From CAWDNM01 sp964521195 (GTDB taxonomy: Bacteria; Actinomycetota; Coriobacteriia; Anaerosomatales; JAAXUF01): DNA of 64,000 nucleotides. Shown here piece after piece: positions 34,774 to 45,885 of the stretch. Under the pieces are notes generated by a model, which was not told the origin of the DNA, ran no database searches, and was given only the letters and a program-made list of their open reading frames with translations. A program made the position numbers and the translations under genes. The DNA is taken from NCBI GenBank assembly GCA_964521195.1, contig CAZFRE010000002.1:62001-126000 (forward strand), written 5' to 3'. The first letter of the stretch is position 1. Each line of letters starts with the position of its first letter.

Positions 34774-36975
34774 ATGCGAGCCAACGTTCGGCGAGTGCGC
34801 TTCGGTACGGTTCTGCTCCTCTGCGCGGTGGTGATGCTCATCCTGCCCAGCGCAGCATTCGCCGAATCGTGGGTGAACCAGTACCCCTTCGGCACCACCC
34901 ACTTCCAGCCTTCGATGGTCAGCGTCGCCGTCTTCGGCACGACGACCATCGCCAAGAACTCGGCACGCATCACCATCGATGGTGTCCCCCAGTACACCTT
35001 CCTGACGCAGGGAACCGCGTCGGGGCACTGGGAGTCGACCGAGTATGAAGTCGACACCGAGTGGTTCATCACCTGGACCTGGGTGCCCGACACCGGTGGC
35101 GCTACGAAGGCGACCCTGAAGTGCTACCCGCCGCTCCTCGCCGACGGCCTGCACACGGTCACCGCGACCGCGCGGCAGACCAACGGAGTCCAGCTCTCCA
35201 CGGACACGTGGACGTTCTACCTCGCCCAGCCGCCGACCATCACCAACCTGGTTCCGGCCGCCGGCCAGAAGGTCACGACCGCGACCCCGGTCATCTCGGC
35301 GAAGATCACCGACAATGTGGGCGTGACGGGCGTGACGGCGACGGTCAACGCGGTTCCCGTGACGGTCACGGGGCCGGTGGGCGGGGTGTACACGCTCTCG
35401 TCCGGGGCGCTCGTCGACGGCCCTGTCACGGTGGCCATCACCGCGGTCGACGCCGCCGGCAACCGTATCACGCGGACGTGGGCGTTCACTGTCTCGACGA
35501 TCGACCAGACGTGCATCGTCCCCGCGTGCCACGGCGATGTGGAGTTCCATGGCGGGACCGCATGCACCGAGTGCCACCCTGACCGGATCACGCCGCACGG
35601 CTACGACCCGAGCGCGCATGACGCCGACTACGGCGCCGCGGCGATGGCGGGCACGTGGACGATGGCGCTCGAGCCGGCTCGGACGTACGCGGGCGTGCTC
35701 GTGAACCCGCCGTACGTCTACGACTTCGGGTGCGCGGCCTGCCACGCGGTCAACATCTACACGGAGCACGCGAAGCCCACGTCGGCACCGGTCAACTCGT
35801 CGGCGTGCGCGGACTGCCATCCGTCACCGCGCAACACGATCGCGGGTTCGTGGAACAAGCAGTGCGCAACGGCCGGTTGCCACACCGTGGCGGGCCAGGA
35901 GCCGCATGCCACGACTGCGACCCTTGCCAAGCACGCGGTCGCCGCGAGCGTGATCGCGACCGCCCCGAGCGGGCAGGGCTGCTCGACGTCGGCCGGCGAC
36001 GGCGGGTTCTACCGCACGCCGTGCCACACCACCGACCTCATCCAGGAGCACAACCGCCTCATCGGCGGGTTTGAGACCTTCCCCACCGAGTCGATCGCCA
36101 CGACTCTCTCGGTGACATGCGACGAGTGCCACCAGAGCGCGGAGTTCGCGGCGCTCGGTGGCGCGTGGGACGGCACGTGCGGCGACTGCCACACCGCGAG
36201 CCACGCGGTGGTCGGCAGCGCGCGCTACGCCGAGGTGCGCGCCCAGCACCAGGCATCCCGTTACTACGCGTCCGGGGGATCCAGCGGGACCGGGGCGTCG
36301 ATCGAAGGCAGCAACGCGATCGACGCGCACGGGCCGGTCCGGACCGTGAACGGCGTCCCTTACGGGTGCGCGAATGGCGTGTGCCATCAGCAGTTCTATC
36401 GAGAAGCCGGGCTCTCCGGCGTGTATCCGGCGGGCGCCTGCAGCAACTGTCACGGCACGAACATCGCCCCGCTGACACCGTACGACGGCACGCACATGTG
36501 GGCGTCCGGGTCGCTCGACGTCTACGAACCGGTGACGATGAACCTCACGCTCACGCTCGCGACGCCGCTGCCGGCGGCATCGGCGCTCGACTTCAAGACC
36601 TTCTACGACATCGAGTCGGGATGGGACTACGGCTACGTCCAGGTCTCGACCGACGGTGGTTCCAACTGGACGTCGCTCGCAAGCACGATCACGACCAACG
36701 CCAACCCCAATGGCAACAACTTCGGCAACGGGATCACGGGCACGAGCGGCGGCGAGTGGGTCGACGCGCACTTCGACCTGTCGGCCTATGCGGGGCAGAC
36801 GGTGAAGCTGCGTTTCCGGTACATGGTCGACGACTACATCTACGGCGACGGCTGGTTCGTCGACGCGCTCACCGTCGGGCCGACGGGTGCGCCGATCTTC
36901 GCCGACGACGTCGAGACCGCGAAGCCGGAATGGGCCGTCACGAGCACCCACGCCATGATGAAGTGGAGCCGGTAG
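34774..36975 (+). CDS. Secreted multiheme c-type cytochrome-like protein with Ig-like and lectin-like domains
   Basis: 733 residues. A signal peptide at 1-30 (ending AFAES) is followed by Ig-like beta domains at about 31-245. A cysteine-rich block at about 247-575 carries six CxxCH sites (CTECH, CAACH, CADCH, CDECH, CGDCH, CSNCH) and three CX4CH sites (CIVPACH, CATAGCH, CANGVCH), plus one distant CH. CX4CH is a known haem attachment variant in tetraheme cytochromes c3. The C-terminal about 140 residues form a jelly-roll like that of immune-inhibitor-A proteins (VQVSTDGGSNWTSL, GQTVKLRFRY). No anchor motif is present. It probably carries electrons outside the membrane. Confidence 0.8.
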   Translation: MRANVRRVRFGTVLLLCAVVMLILPSAAFAESWVNQYPFGTTHFQPSMVSVAVFGTTTIAKNSARITIDGVPQYTFLTQGTASGHWESTEYEVDTEWFITWTWVPDTGGATKATLKCYPPLLADGLHTVTATARQTNGVQLSTDTWTFYLAQPPTITNLVPAAGQKVTTATPVISAKITDNVGVTGVTATVNAVPVTVTGPVGGVYTLSSGALVDGPVTVAITAVDAAGNRITRTWAFTVSTIDQTCIVPACHGDVEFHGGTACTECHPDRITPHGYDPSAHDADYGAAAMAGTWTMALEPARTYAGVLVNPPYVYDFGCAACHAVNIYTEHAKPTSAPVNSSACADCHPSPRNTIAGSWNKQCATAGCHTVAGQEPHATTATLAKHAVAASVIATAPSGQGCSTSAGDGGFYRTPCHTTDLIQEHNRLIGGFETFPTESIATTLSVTCDECHQSAEFAALGGAWDGTCGDCHTASHAVVGSARYAEVRAQHQASRYYASGGSSGTGASIEGSNAIDAHGPVRTVNGVPYGCANGVCHQQFYREAGLSGVYPAGACSNCHGTNIAPLTPYDGTHMWASGSLDVYEPVTMNLTLTLATPLPAASALDFKTFYDIESGWDYGYVQVSTDGGSNWTSLASTITTNANPNGNNFGNGITGTSGGEWVDAHFDLSAYAGQTVKLRFRYMVDDYIYGDGWFVDALTVGPTGAPIFADDVETAKPEWAVTSTHAMMKWSR

Positions 36976-36996
36976 GCGCGTCCGGAGGCCGGTTGT

Positions 36997-38391
<1,395 letters not shown>

Positions 38392-38663
38392 GGGCGTCCC
38401 TTCGTACACACGATTGCATTCGGACTAGATATCATGCGCGAAAATGGCTTCTAGCGCCATTCGACGGTCGGAGCGCCGATCGGATCGCTCCCTCACCGTG
38501 CGCTTCGAGGCTGCTCCGTTGCTTGAGGCGCGCGGCCGCATCCGCGATACTGTACGGGCCGTCTGTGCGCTTCCGACGCCGCAATCCACGCCACGAGCCG
38601 TCGTGTCGAAGCCTGCGGTGACGCGCCTGGCACTGTTCGTACCGCACACGGGTCAGGACCTTG

Positions 38664-40619
38664 ATGCGCGTTCCAAGAATGATGCACCACGCCACGCGCG
38701 CCGCGATTCTTGCGTCGGCGCTGCTTCTCGCGACACTGCTCGGCCCGCTTGCGGCCGGTGCGACGCCGTGGCAAGGCGACCTGCTTCCCGACTCCATCGT
38801 GTCGTGGTGGTCGCGACCGAACGCGGCGTATCAGAGCCGCCACGGTATCACGTACCTGACGGGCGTCTCCTCGGCGGGCGACTGGGTGTGGGGGGCCTAC
38901 GACCACAAGTCGGGCATCACCACCCGGCGGACGCTCGGGCGCATCCGGCCCGACGACCACAACACCCCCGCGATCATCGCGCCGGCGGATCGTCCTCCGG
39001 CGGTCTTCTACACGGGTCATAACAAGTCGAGCGTGATCTGGTACCGCGTCAGCCGCAAGATCGGCGACTGGCTGCCCGGGCCCGAGCGCGCCATGCCGAT
39101 GCCCGGCGTGGTCACCTACGTCCAGGTGCATCGGGGACGTACGCCCGACACGCTGCTGCTGCTCACGAGGTGCGGCACGCGCTGGTTGCTCGCGGTCTCG
39201 GAGGACTACGGCGAGTCGTGGACTCTGCGACCGCTGCTGCAGTTCGACAGCGGCTCCTACGCGTACGTGGTCTCGAGCCAGCTCGCGGACGGGACGATCC
39301 GCCTGTGCGCGTACGGCCATCCGGCGAAGTCGACCCTCTCGGCGGTGTACTACGCCGAGATCGATCCGTCCGGGGACGTGCACGGTGCCGGCCCGGGCGT
39401 GAGCGCCAACATCTACTCGGGGGCCGGGCTACCGCTCGAGGCGCCGGGGTCTCTCGAGCACATCTACGAGTACGCGGACGGGGCGCGGGCGCGGCTGTTC
39501 GAATTGAGCAAGTCCGACGAGCCCGAGGTCATCCTCGCCGAGTGGGTGGGCGAGGCGGAGGCCGAGTACGTCTACCTGCACCGCACGTCCGGGGTCTGGG
39601 AGTCCGAGAGGATCGTCCCCACCGGACGGCCGATCGGCTACGACTACAGCACTCGGTATCTGGGCGGTGCCTCGTTCGTCGACACCGCGGCGGGCCGTGA
39701 CGTCTACATCTCGCGGGAGGCCTCGGGCACGTGGTTCTTGGAGCGCTGGCGGCGCGAGGGAGGCGTGTGGGTACCGTCGCTCATCCGATCGAGCAAGCAC
39801 ATACTCGCTCGGCCGTCCGTGCCGGCGAACGCCTCGTCGCAGCTCCCGCTGGTGTGGCTCGACCTCACGCGCTACGACGGTTACACGAAGTTCAGGGGCT
39901 CGACGCACGCGATCCTGCCCGAGGGACGGCCGCGCACGTTCGAGTCCGGAACCGCGGTGTGCGGCGACTGGGACGGCGACGGCGTGACCGATCCCGGAGT
40001 CTTCCGAGCCGGCGCGTGGTCGCTCGACGTTGGTGATTCAACCGTGCGCGTGCGTCTCGGGCGCAAGGGCGACCTGCCGATCGTGGGCGACTGGGACGGC
40101 GACGGCATAGACGGTATCGGCGTTCGCCGAGGCGCCGAGTGGATACTCTCGGACTCGGCCACCGCTACTGCGGTCTCACGCCGGTTCACGTGGGGCCGGC
40201 GCTCGGACCGAGCGCTCGCAGGCGACTGGGACGGCGACGGAATCGATAGCATCGGCCTGAGGCGCGGCGCCTCCTGGCTGCTGAAGGATGCTACGGGACC
40301 GGGTCCGGCCGACCGTGCATTCGAGTTCGGACTTGTGAGCGACGCTCCGGTGGTCGGTGACTGGGACGGAGACGGCGTGGACGGCTTCGGACTCAGGCGC
40401 GGCAGGGAGTGGATCCTGCGCGACCGGTCCGACGAGACGACCTCTGACGTGCGATTCACCTTCGGCGTGCCCGCCGATGCATCGGTGCCCGGACGGTGGG
40501 GCGCCCGCCCGACCGACGCGCCCGGAGTCCGGCGAGCCGCAACCGGCGTGTGGTACGTGGTCGACTCGGCGAGCGGGTTGCCGACATTCGATCTGGCGGC
40601 GAACCGCTTCCGGTTCTAG
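38664..40619 (+). CDS. Exported protein with sialidase-like first half and FG-GAP-like C-terminal repeats
   Basis: 651 residues from ATG 38664 (TTG at 38661 is possible) with AGGA 6 bases upstream. Signal peptide at about 1-33 (ending LAAGA). The first about 430 residues are beta-rich with many Trp and Tyr (for example SEDYGESWTLRP, like an Asp-box) and may form a beta-propeller. The C-terminal part has four repeats of 41-45 residues, each starting GDWDGDG followed by D and GxRRG. These are acidic loops of the FG-GAP/VCBS type that usually bind calcium. No anchor is seen. Function unknown, extracellular. Confidence 0.75.
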   Translation: MRVPRMMHHATRAAILASALLLATLLGPLAAGATPWQGDLLPDSIVSWWSRPNAAYQSRHGITYLTGVSSAGDWVWGAYDHKSGITTRRTLGRIRPDDHNTPAIIAPADRPPAVFYTGHNKSSVIWYRVSRKIGDWLPGPERAMPMPGVVTYVQVHRGRTPDTLLLLTRCGTRWLLAVSEDYGESWTLRPLLQFDSGSYAYVVSSQLADGTIRLCAYGHPAKSTLSAVYYAEIDPSGDVHGAGPGVSANIYSGAGLPLEAPGSLEHIYEYADGARARLFELSKSDEPEVILAEWVGEAEAEYVYLHRTSGVWESERIVPTGRPIGYDYSTRYLGGASFVDTAAGRDVYISREASGTWFLERWRREGGVWVPSLIRSSKHILARPSVPANASSQLPLVWLDLTRYDGYTKFRGSTHAILPEGRPRTFESGTAVCGDWDGDGVTDPGVFRAGAWSLDVGDSTVRVRLGRKGDLPIVGDWDGDGIDGIGVRRGAEWILSDSATATAVSRRFTWGRRSDRALAGDWDGDGIDSIGLRRGASWLLKDATGPGPADRAFEFGLVSDAPVVGDWDGDGVDGFGLRRGREWILRDRSDETTSDVRFTFGVPADASVPGRWGARPTDAPGVRRAATGVWYVVDSASGLPTFDLAANRFRF

Positions 40620-40802
40620 GGCCCAGACGCGCCAGGCGCTCACCGCGCGGGTGCAGCCACGTCAACTCACCCTGCCTAGCTGCGATGATGCGCGGTTCGT
40701 GACATTCCACGTGCCCGAAGTCCTTAAGGTTCATCAGGAAGCGGCCGTTCGTCAGCCAGTTGCGCCGCTCGCCCACTCCTGAGCCGGGGAGTCGTAGCGT
40801 GC

Positions 40803-40857
40803 GACGGGCGCTCGGGAATAGAGTGACATTGCCCGTCGGGCCGCTTTCTGCCGAGCG
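40803..40857 (+). promoter_or_regulatory. Structured 5' leader upstream of the multicopper oxidase gene
   Basis: The 305-base gap before the oxidase gene contains GACGGGC (40803-40809) pairing with GCCCGTC (40831-40837), and CGCTCGG (40809-40815) pairing with CCGAGCG (40851-40857). The two helices cross, so they form a pseudoknot or compete. This suggests an RNA element, although no known riboswitch class matches by eye. No gene is seen in 40620-40924. Confidence 0.25.
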
Positions 40858-40924
40858 TCCCTGTGCGAGACGGGTGCGGCATGGAATCGCAACAGCGGAA
40901 ACAGACGGGGACGGGGTGAGACGG

Positions 40925-43900
40925 ATGCGCAAGATGGCGTGTCTGAGGGTGGCCGCACTGGCGATGCTGTCGGTGGTGTTGCTCTTTGGGATGGTTGCCG
41001 CGACTTCAGCGGCGGCGCCTGACTCCAAGGCGCAGGATATCGCGGCGATCAAGGACAAGATCGCGCGAGTCGAGAGTTTCCGGGTCAGCCAAGAGGAGCG
41101 CGAGGCCGCTGCCGAGCGGATCAAACTCCAGAAGGCGCAGCTCAAGTCCTCAACAGGATCGCGAATGCTGGCGGCTGCACCGTCGTTGGTGCCTTCGCAG
41201 GGCGGCATCCCGGATATGTTCGGCACTACGGCGAACTGGGCCTACAGCCCGCCACTCCGCAAGTTCGTCGACAAGATGCCGGGACTCGGCGCGAGCAACG
41301 CCAACAACCTCGGCCAGTTCATCTCGGTGGCCAAGCCGGACACCAAGACGTACCCCGGCTCGGACTACTACGAGATCGAGCTGCGGCAGTTCACGGAGAA
41401 GCTACACTCCGATCTGCCGCCGACGACTCTGCGCGGTTACGTGCAGGTGAACAAGGGCACCGACTCGGTCGGTAACAACACGCTCGAGCCCGATCCGATC
41501 CACTATCTCGGCCCGTTCATCGTGGCGACCAAGGACCGTCCGGTCCGCATCAAGTTCACCAACAAGCTCCCCACGGGCGAGGCCGGCGACCTGTTCATTC
41601 CTTGTGACACCAGCGTCATGGGCGCCGGTGAAGGCCCGATTCCGGGCGAGATGTACACCCAGAACCGCGGCACGCTGCACCTCCATGGTGGGCACACTCC
41701 GTGGATCAGCGACGGCACGCCGCACCAGTGGATCACCCCGGCGGGCGAGGACACGCCGTATCCCAAGGGCGTGAGCGTCAAGAACGTGCCGGACATGCCC
41801 GACCCCGGCGACGGCTCGCAGACGTTCTTCTACACGAACGACCAGAGCGCGCGCCTCATGTTCTACCACGACCACAGCTACGGCATCACCCGCCTGAACG
41901 TCTACGCGGGCGAGGCCGCCGGCTACATGATCCAGGATGCCGCGGAGAAGAAGCTCATCGACGACGGGACGATCCCCTCCGAGCAGATCCCGGTCATCGT
42001 CCAGGACAAGACGTTCGTCGACGAGAACACAGTCCTGACGACCGATCCCACGTGGAACTGGGGTACCGGCATCAAGAACGCCAACGGCATCCGCGCACCC
42101 AAGACAGGCGACTTGTGGCTGCCGCATGTCTACGTCCCGGCTCAGAACCCGGCCGACGCCGGCGGCATGAACGCCACGGGGCGCTGGCACTTCGGCCCAT
42201 GGTTCTGGCCGCCCATCCCGGATTCGATGATCAAGTACCCGCCGATCCCCAACCCCTACTACGACCCCATCAACGCGCCGTGGGAGCCGGAGGAGATGCC
42301 GGCGACCCCCAACCCCTCGATGGGCATGGAGGCCTTCCACGACACGGCGATGGTGAACGGGACCGCGTATCCGGTGCTCGAAGTCGATCCCAAGTCGTAT
42401 CGCATGCGCATCCTCAACGCGTCTGGCGACCGCTTCTTCAACCTGCAGATGTACGTCGCCGACCCGACTGTCGTGACCTCGGACGGGAGGACGGACACCG
42501 AGGTCAAGATGGTTCCGGCGGTGCCGACCTCCGGCTACCCGGAGACGTGGCCGACCGACGGGCGTGAGGGCGGCGCTCCCGATCCTGCGATGGCGGGTCC
42601 GGAGTGGGTCCAGATCGGCACTGAGGGCGGCTTCCTGCCCAAGCCCGCGGTCATCCCGCAGCAGCCGATCACCTGGAACGCGGATCCCACCACGTTCAAC
42701 ATGGGCAACGTCCAGGACCACAGCCTGCTCGTCGCCCCGGCCGAGCGTGCCGACGTGATAGTCGACTTCTCTCAGTACGCGGGTAAGACGCTGATCCTCT
42801 ACAACGATGCACCGAGCGCGTTCCCGGCACTCGACGCGCGCACCGACTACTACACGGGCATGCCGGACATGACCGACACCGGCGGTCCGGCGGGTACCGA
42901 GCCCGGGTTCGGGCCGAACACCCGCACGGTCATGCAGATCAAGGTCGCTGCGAAGACCCCGGCACCCGCCTTCGACCTCGCGGGGCTCGAAACGGCGTTC
43001 GCGTCCACGAACTCGACGCAGGGCGTGTTCGCCGCGTCTCAGAACCCGATCATCGTCCCGGACTCGCGGTACAACTCAACGTACAACTCGACCTTCTCGG
43101 CCGATCCGTACGTTCGCATCTGGCAGAACGACATGGCGTTCAAGACACTCGACAGCCGTAACGTCACGATCCCGCTTGAGCCCAAGGCGATCCAGGACGA
43201 GACCAGCGAAGTCTGGGACTACGAGTACGGCCGCATGAGCGGCAAGCTCGGACTCGAGATGCCTCGCACCAACGCGGGCAACGCGAACTTCATCCTGTAC
43301 AGCTTCTTCGATCCGGTCACGGAGAACCTCCAAGACTCCATGACCCCGCTCTCGCCTGTCGGTGAGGACGGCACACAGATCTGGAAGATCACGCACAACG
43401 GCGTCGACACGCACCCGATCCACTTCCACCTGTTCGACGTCCAGGTCATCAACCGGGTCGGTTGGGACAACGCGATCAGGCCGCCGGACGACAACGAACT
43501 GGGCTGGAAGGACACCGTGCGCGTGAGCCCGCTCGAGGACACGATCGTGGCCCTCAAGCCGGTGGCGCCGAAGGTCGACTTCGGGCTGCCGGACAGCGTC
43601 CGGCCGCTCAACCCGACCGCGCCTATCGGGTCCACGATGGGCTTCTCCAACCTGAGTCCGGTGAACGGTCAGCCCATCGTGCCGCCGGTGACGAACCAGA
43701 TGGTGAACTTCGGCTGGGAGTACGTGTGGCATTGCCACATCCTCAGTCACGAAGAGATGGACATGATGCGTCCGATGTCTCTCGCGGTCGCCCGTTCGCT
43801 GCCGGCCACACCGGCGCTCGCCGGTTCCGGTCTACCGGGGGCGGCTGTGGACTTGGTCTGGACGGATCCGACACCGCCGGGTGATCCGAACACGCCCGGC

Positions 43901-45754
43901 AATCCCGCGAACGAGATCGGCTATCGTCTCGAGCGCGCCGAGGTGTCGTCGACCGGCGTCGAGAGCACCTACTCCGTCATCGCGACACCGCTGGCCAACC
44001 AGACCACGTACACCGACAACACCACCATCGACGGCCGCGCCTACCGCTACAAGGTCGTGGTCTACAACGCGGCCACCGGCGGCATCGAATCCAACACCGT
44101 GACGATCGCGCCGCCGCTCTTCTTCGCGACGTACACGATCACCCCCACGGCGGGCATCGGTGGAACCATCTCGCCGAGCACTCCGCAGGGCGTTGTCGCG
44201 GGCAGCGATAGCCCGACGTTCACGATCACGGCGGACCCCGGGTACATGCTCACGGACGTGTTGATCGACGGCGTGTCCGTTGGCACGGGGGCGGAGCACA
44301 AGTTCTTCAACGTCACAGCGGACCACACGATCTGGGCGGTGTTCGCGCGCGACACGTTCACCATCACGCCCTCCGCCGGCGCCAACGGCAACATCTCGCC
44401 GAACTGGCAGCAGGTGGTCGACCGCGGTGCCGACAGCCAGACGTTCACGTTCTCTCCGAACGTCGGCTACCACGTGGTCAACGTGCTGGTCGATGGTGTC
44501 CCGATCGGCATCGTCGATTCGTACACCTTCAACAACGTCACCGCCGACCACACGATCGACGTACTCTTCGAGATCAACACCTACACGATCAACGCGAGCG
44601 CGAGTGTGGGCGGCACCATCACTCCGTCGGGCGCACAGATGGTCATGCACGGCGCGGATAGTGCGATGTACACCATCACCCCCGACACCGGCTACTACAT
44701 CGCCGACGTGAAGGTCGATGGAGTCTCCAAGGGCGCTATCACGAGCTTCCAGTTCACCAACGTGAAGGCGGCCCACACCATTGAGGCGACGTTCGCCCTC
44801 AAGACTGTCACGCGCTACTCGGGCAGCCCGATCGCGAATGCCCTGACGGTGGCGCAGGCTGCCTATCCGGGCTGGACGGGCGTGCAGTACGTCGTGATCG
44901 CAAGCGCTGACACAGCGATCACCAGCCAGTTCGAGGCGGCGACCGCACCCGGTCTCGCCAAGGCCTACAATGCGCCGCTGCTCCTCGTGAGCAAGAACTC
45001 GCTGAACACGAGTGTCCGAGACGCCCTCGTGGCGATGCCTGACGGCGTCAAGGTCAAGATCGTGGGCGGCAGGGCGGGTGTGTCGTCGACCGTCTACAAC
45101 GCGATCAAGGCCACCGCGGGCGTGGCGGCGGTGGAACGCGTCACCGGCAGTGACCGCTACGGTACTGCCGTAGAGGTTGCGAAGCGGATGAAGTCGGTGA
45201 TGGGCGCGGCGTTCCCGAACACCGTGTTCCTGGCCACCGCCGAGCAGCAGGGAAACATCACGGACTCGGTCGCTGCGTCGGTCGTCACGGCCAAGCTCGG
45301 GTACCCGGTGCTGTACATCAAGAACAACTCCGTCCCGACGGTGACGTCCGTCGCGCTCTTCGACCTGGGGCTCACGAACCGCTATGTCCTGGGCGGTACC
45401 GGAGCGGTCACTGAGTCCGCCCGCGCTGCGGCCGGCGTACCTGCGACGAACCGCATCGGCGACACGACTCGCGCCGGCACCATGGCGGCTTTCGCTCAGC
45501 GCGCCAAGACCGAGGGGTGGCTCACCGGCACCCGGTTCGGCGTCGCGGCGACCGGCGGCAACGCCAACTTCGCTGCGGTGTTCCTCGCGAAGCAGGACGC
45601 TCCGATCCTGCTTGCGGCCCGCACCTCGGTGCCGGTGGAGACGTCGAGCTATCTCACGGCGAACAAGGCCGGCATCAACGGTGGGTTCGTCTTCGGCCCC
45701 ACGTCGTCGATCGGGGAACCGGTGAGGCAGCAGCTACTCGCGCTCATCCAGTGA
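40925..45754 (+). CDS. Giant surface multicopper oxidase fused to CWB2 cell-wall-binding repeats
   Basis: 1609 residues. Signal peptide at about 1-30 (ending SAAAP). The multicopper oxidase region spans about 100-965. Copper ligands are seen in HLHG (251-254), HDHSYG (about 314), HPIHFH (829-834) and WHCHILSHEEMDM (about 935), which supply the type 1 and trinuclear copper sites. A fibronectin-like domain lies at about 975-1065. Three InlB-B-type bacterial repeats of about 75 residues follow (1068-1294, cores TITPTAGIGG and NVTADHTI), then three CWB2 modules to the end (1297-1609, VERVTGSDRYGTAVEVAK). CWB2 binds secondary cell-wall polymers, so the oxidase should sit on the cell surface. The oxidase region is long compared with laccases (about 500). 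Substrate, perhaps a metal ion, is unknown. Confidence 0.88.
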   Translation: MRKMACLRVAALAMLSVVLLFGMVAATSAAAPDSKAQDIAAIKDKIARVESFRVSQEEREAAAERIKLQKAQLKSSTGSRMLAAAPSLVPSQGGIPDMFGTTANWAYSPPLRKFVDKMPGLGASNANNLGQFISVAKPDTKTYPGSDYYEIELRQFTEKLHSDLPPTTLRGYVQVNKGTDSVGNNTLEPDPIHYLGPFIVATKDRPVRIKFTNKLPTGEAGDLFIPCDTSVMGAGEGPIPGEMYTQNRGTLHLHGGHTPWISDGTPHQWITPAGEDTPYPKGVSVKNVPDMPDPGDGSQTFFYTNDQSARLMFYHDHSYGITRLNVYAGEAAGYMIQDAAEKKLIDDGTIPSEQIPVIVQDKTFVDENTVLTTDPTWNWGTGIKNANGIRAPKTGDLWLPHVYVPAQNPADAGGMNATGRWHFGPWFWPPIPDSMIKYPPIPNPYYDPINAPWEPEEMPATPNPSMGMEAFHDTAMVNGTAYPVLEVDPKSYRMRILNASGDRFFNLQMYVADPTVVTSDGRTDTEVKMVPAVPTSGYPETWPTDGREGGAPDPAMAGPEWVQIGTEGGFLPKPAVIPQQPITWNADPTTFNMGNVQDHSLLVAPAERADVIVDFSQYAGKTLILYNDAPSAFPALDARTDYYTGMPDMTDTGGPAGTEPGFGPNTRTVMQIKVAAKTPAPAFDLAGLETAFASTNSTQGVFAASQNPIIVPDSRYNSTYNSTFSADPYVRIWQNDMAFKTLDSRNVTIPLEPKAIQDETSEVWDYEYGRMSGKLGLEMPRTNAGNANFILYSFFDPVTENLQDSMTPLSPVGEDGTQIWKITHNGVDTHPIHFHLFDVQVINRVGWDNAIRPPDDNELGWKDTVRVSPLEDTIVALKPVAPKVDFGLPDSVRPLNPTAPIGSTMGFSNLSPVNGQPIVPPVTNQMVNFGWEYVWHCHILSHEEMDMMRPMSLAVARSLPATPALAGSGLPGAAVDLVWTDPTPPGDPNTPGNPANEIGYRLERAEVSSTGVESTYSVIATPLANQTTYTDNTTIDGRAYRYKVVVYNAATGGIESNTVTIAPPLFFATYTITPTAGIGGTISPSTPQGVVAGSDSPTFTITADPGYMLTDVLIDGVSVGTGAEHKFFNVTADHTIWAVFARDTFTITPSAGANGNISPNWQQVVDRGADSQTFTFSPNVGYHVVNVLVDGVPIGIVDSYTFNNVTADHTIDVLFEINTYTINASASVGGTITPSGAQMVMHGADSAMYTITPDTGYYIADVKVDGVSKGAITSFQFTNVKAAHTIEATFALKTVTRYSGSPIANALTVAQAAYPGWTGVQYVVIASADTAITSQFEAATAPGLAKAYNAPLLLVSKNSLNTSVRDALVAMPDGVKVKIVGGRAGVSSTVYNAIKATAGVAAVERVTGSDRYGTAVEVAKRMKSVMGAAFPNTVFLATAEQQGNITDSVAASVVTAKLGYPVLYIKNNSVPTVTSVALFDLGLTNRYVLGGTGAVTESARAAAGVPATNRIGDTTRAGTMAAFAQRAKTEGWLTGTRFGVAATGGNANFAAVFLAKQDAPILLAARTSVPVETSSYLTANKAGINGGFVFGPTSSIGEPVRQQLLALIQ

Positions 45755-45783
45755 CCCAGCGGCGACATCTCCTCCACTAGCGA

Positions 45784-45811
45784 GGGCGGGCTCCGATACC
45801 GGGGCCCGCCC
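45784..45811. terminator. Bidirectional terminator hairpin
   Basis: GGGCGGGCTCC pairs with GGGGCCCGCCC (11 pairs, one G-T) around the loop GATACC, followed by TTCGTCTT. It lies 30 bases after the oxidase stop and in the gap shared with the convergent HD-GYP gene. Confidence 0.8.
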
Positions 45812-45885
45812 TTCGTCTTGAGGTGCTGGGAGCACTCAGGTTGGCGCGAACGCGTCGGCCGAGCGGGGTCGCCGGTCGTCGCGGT

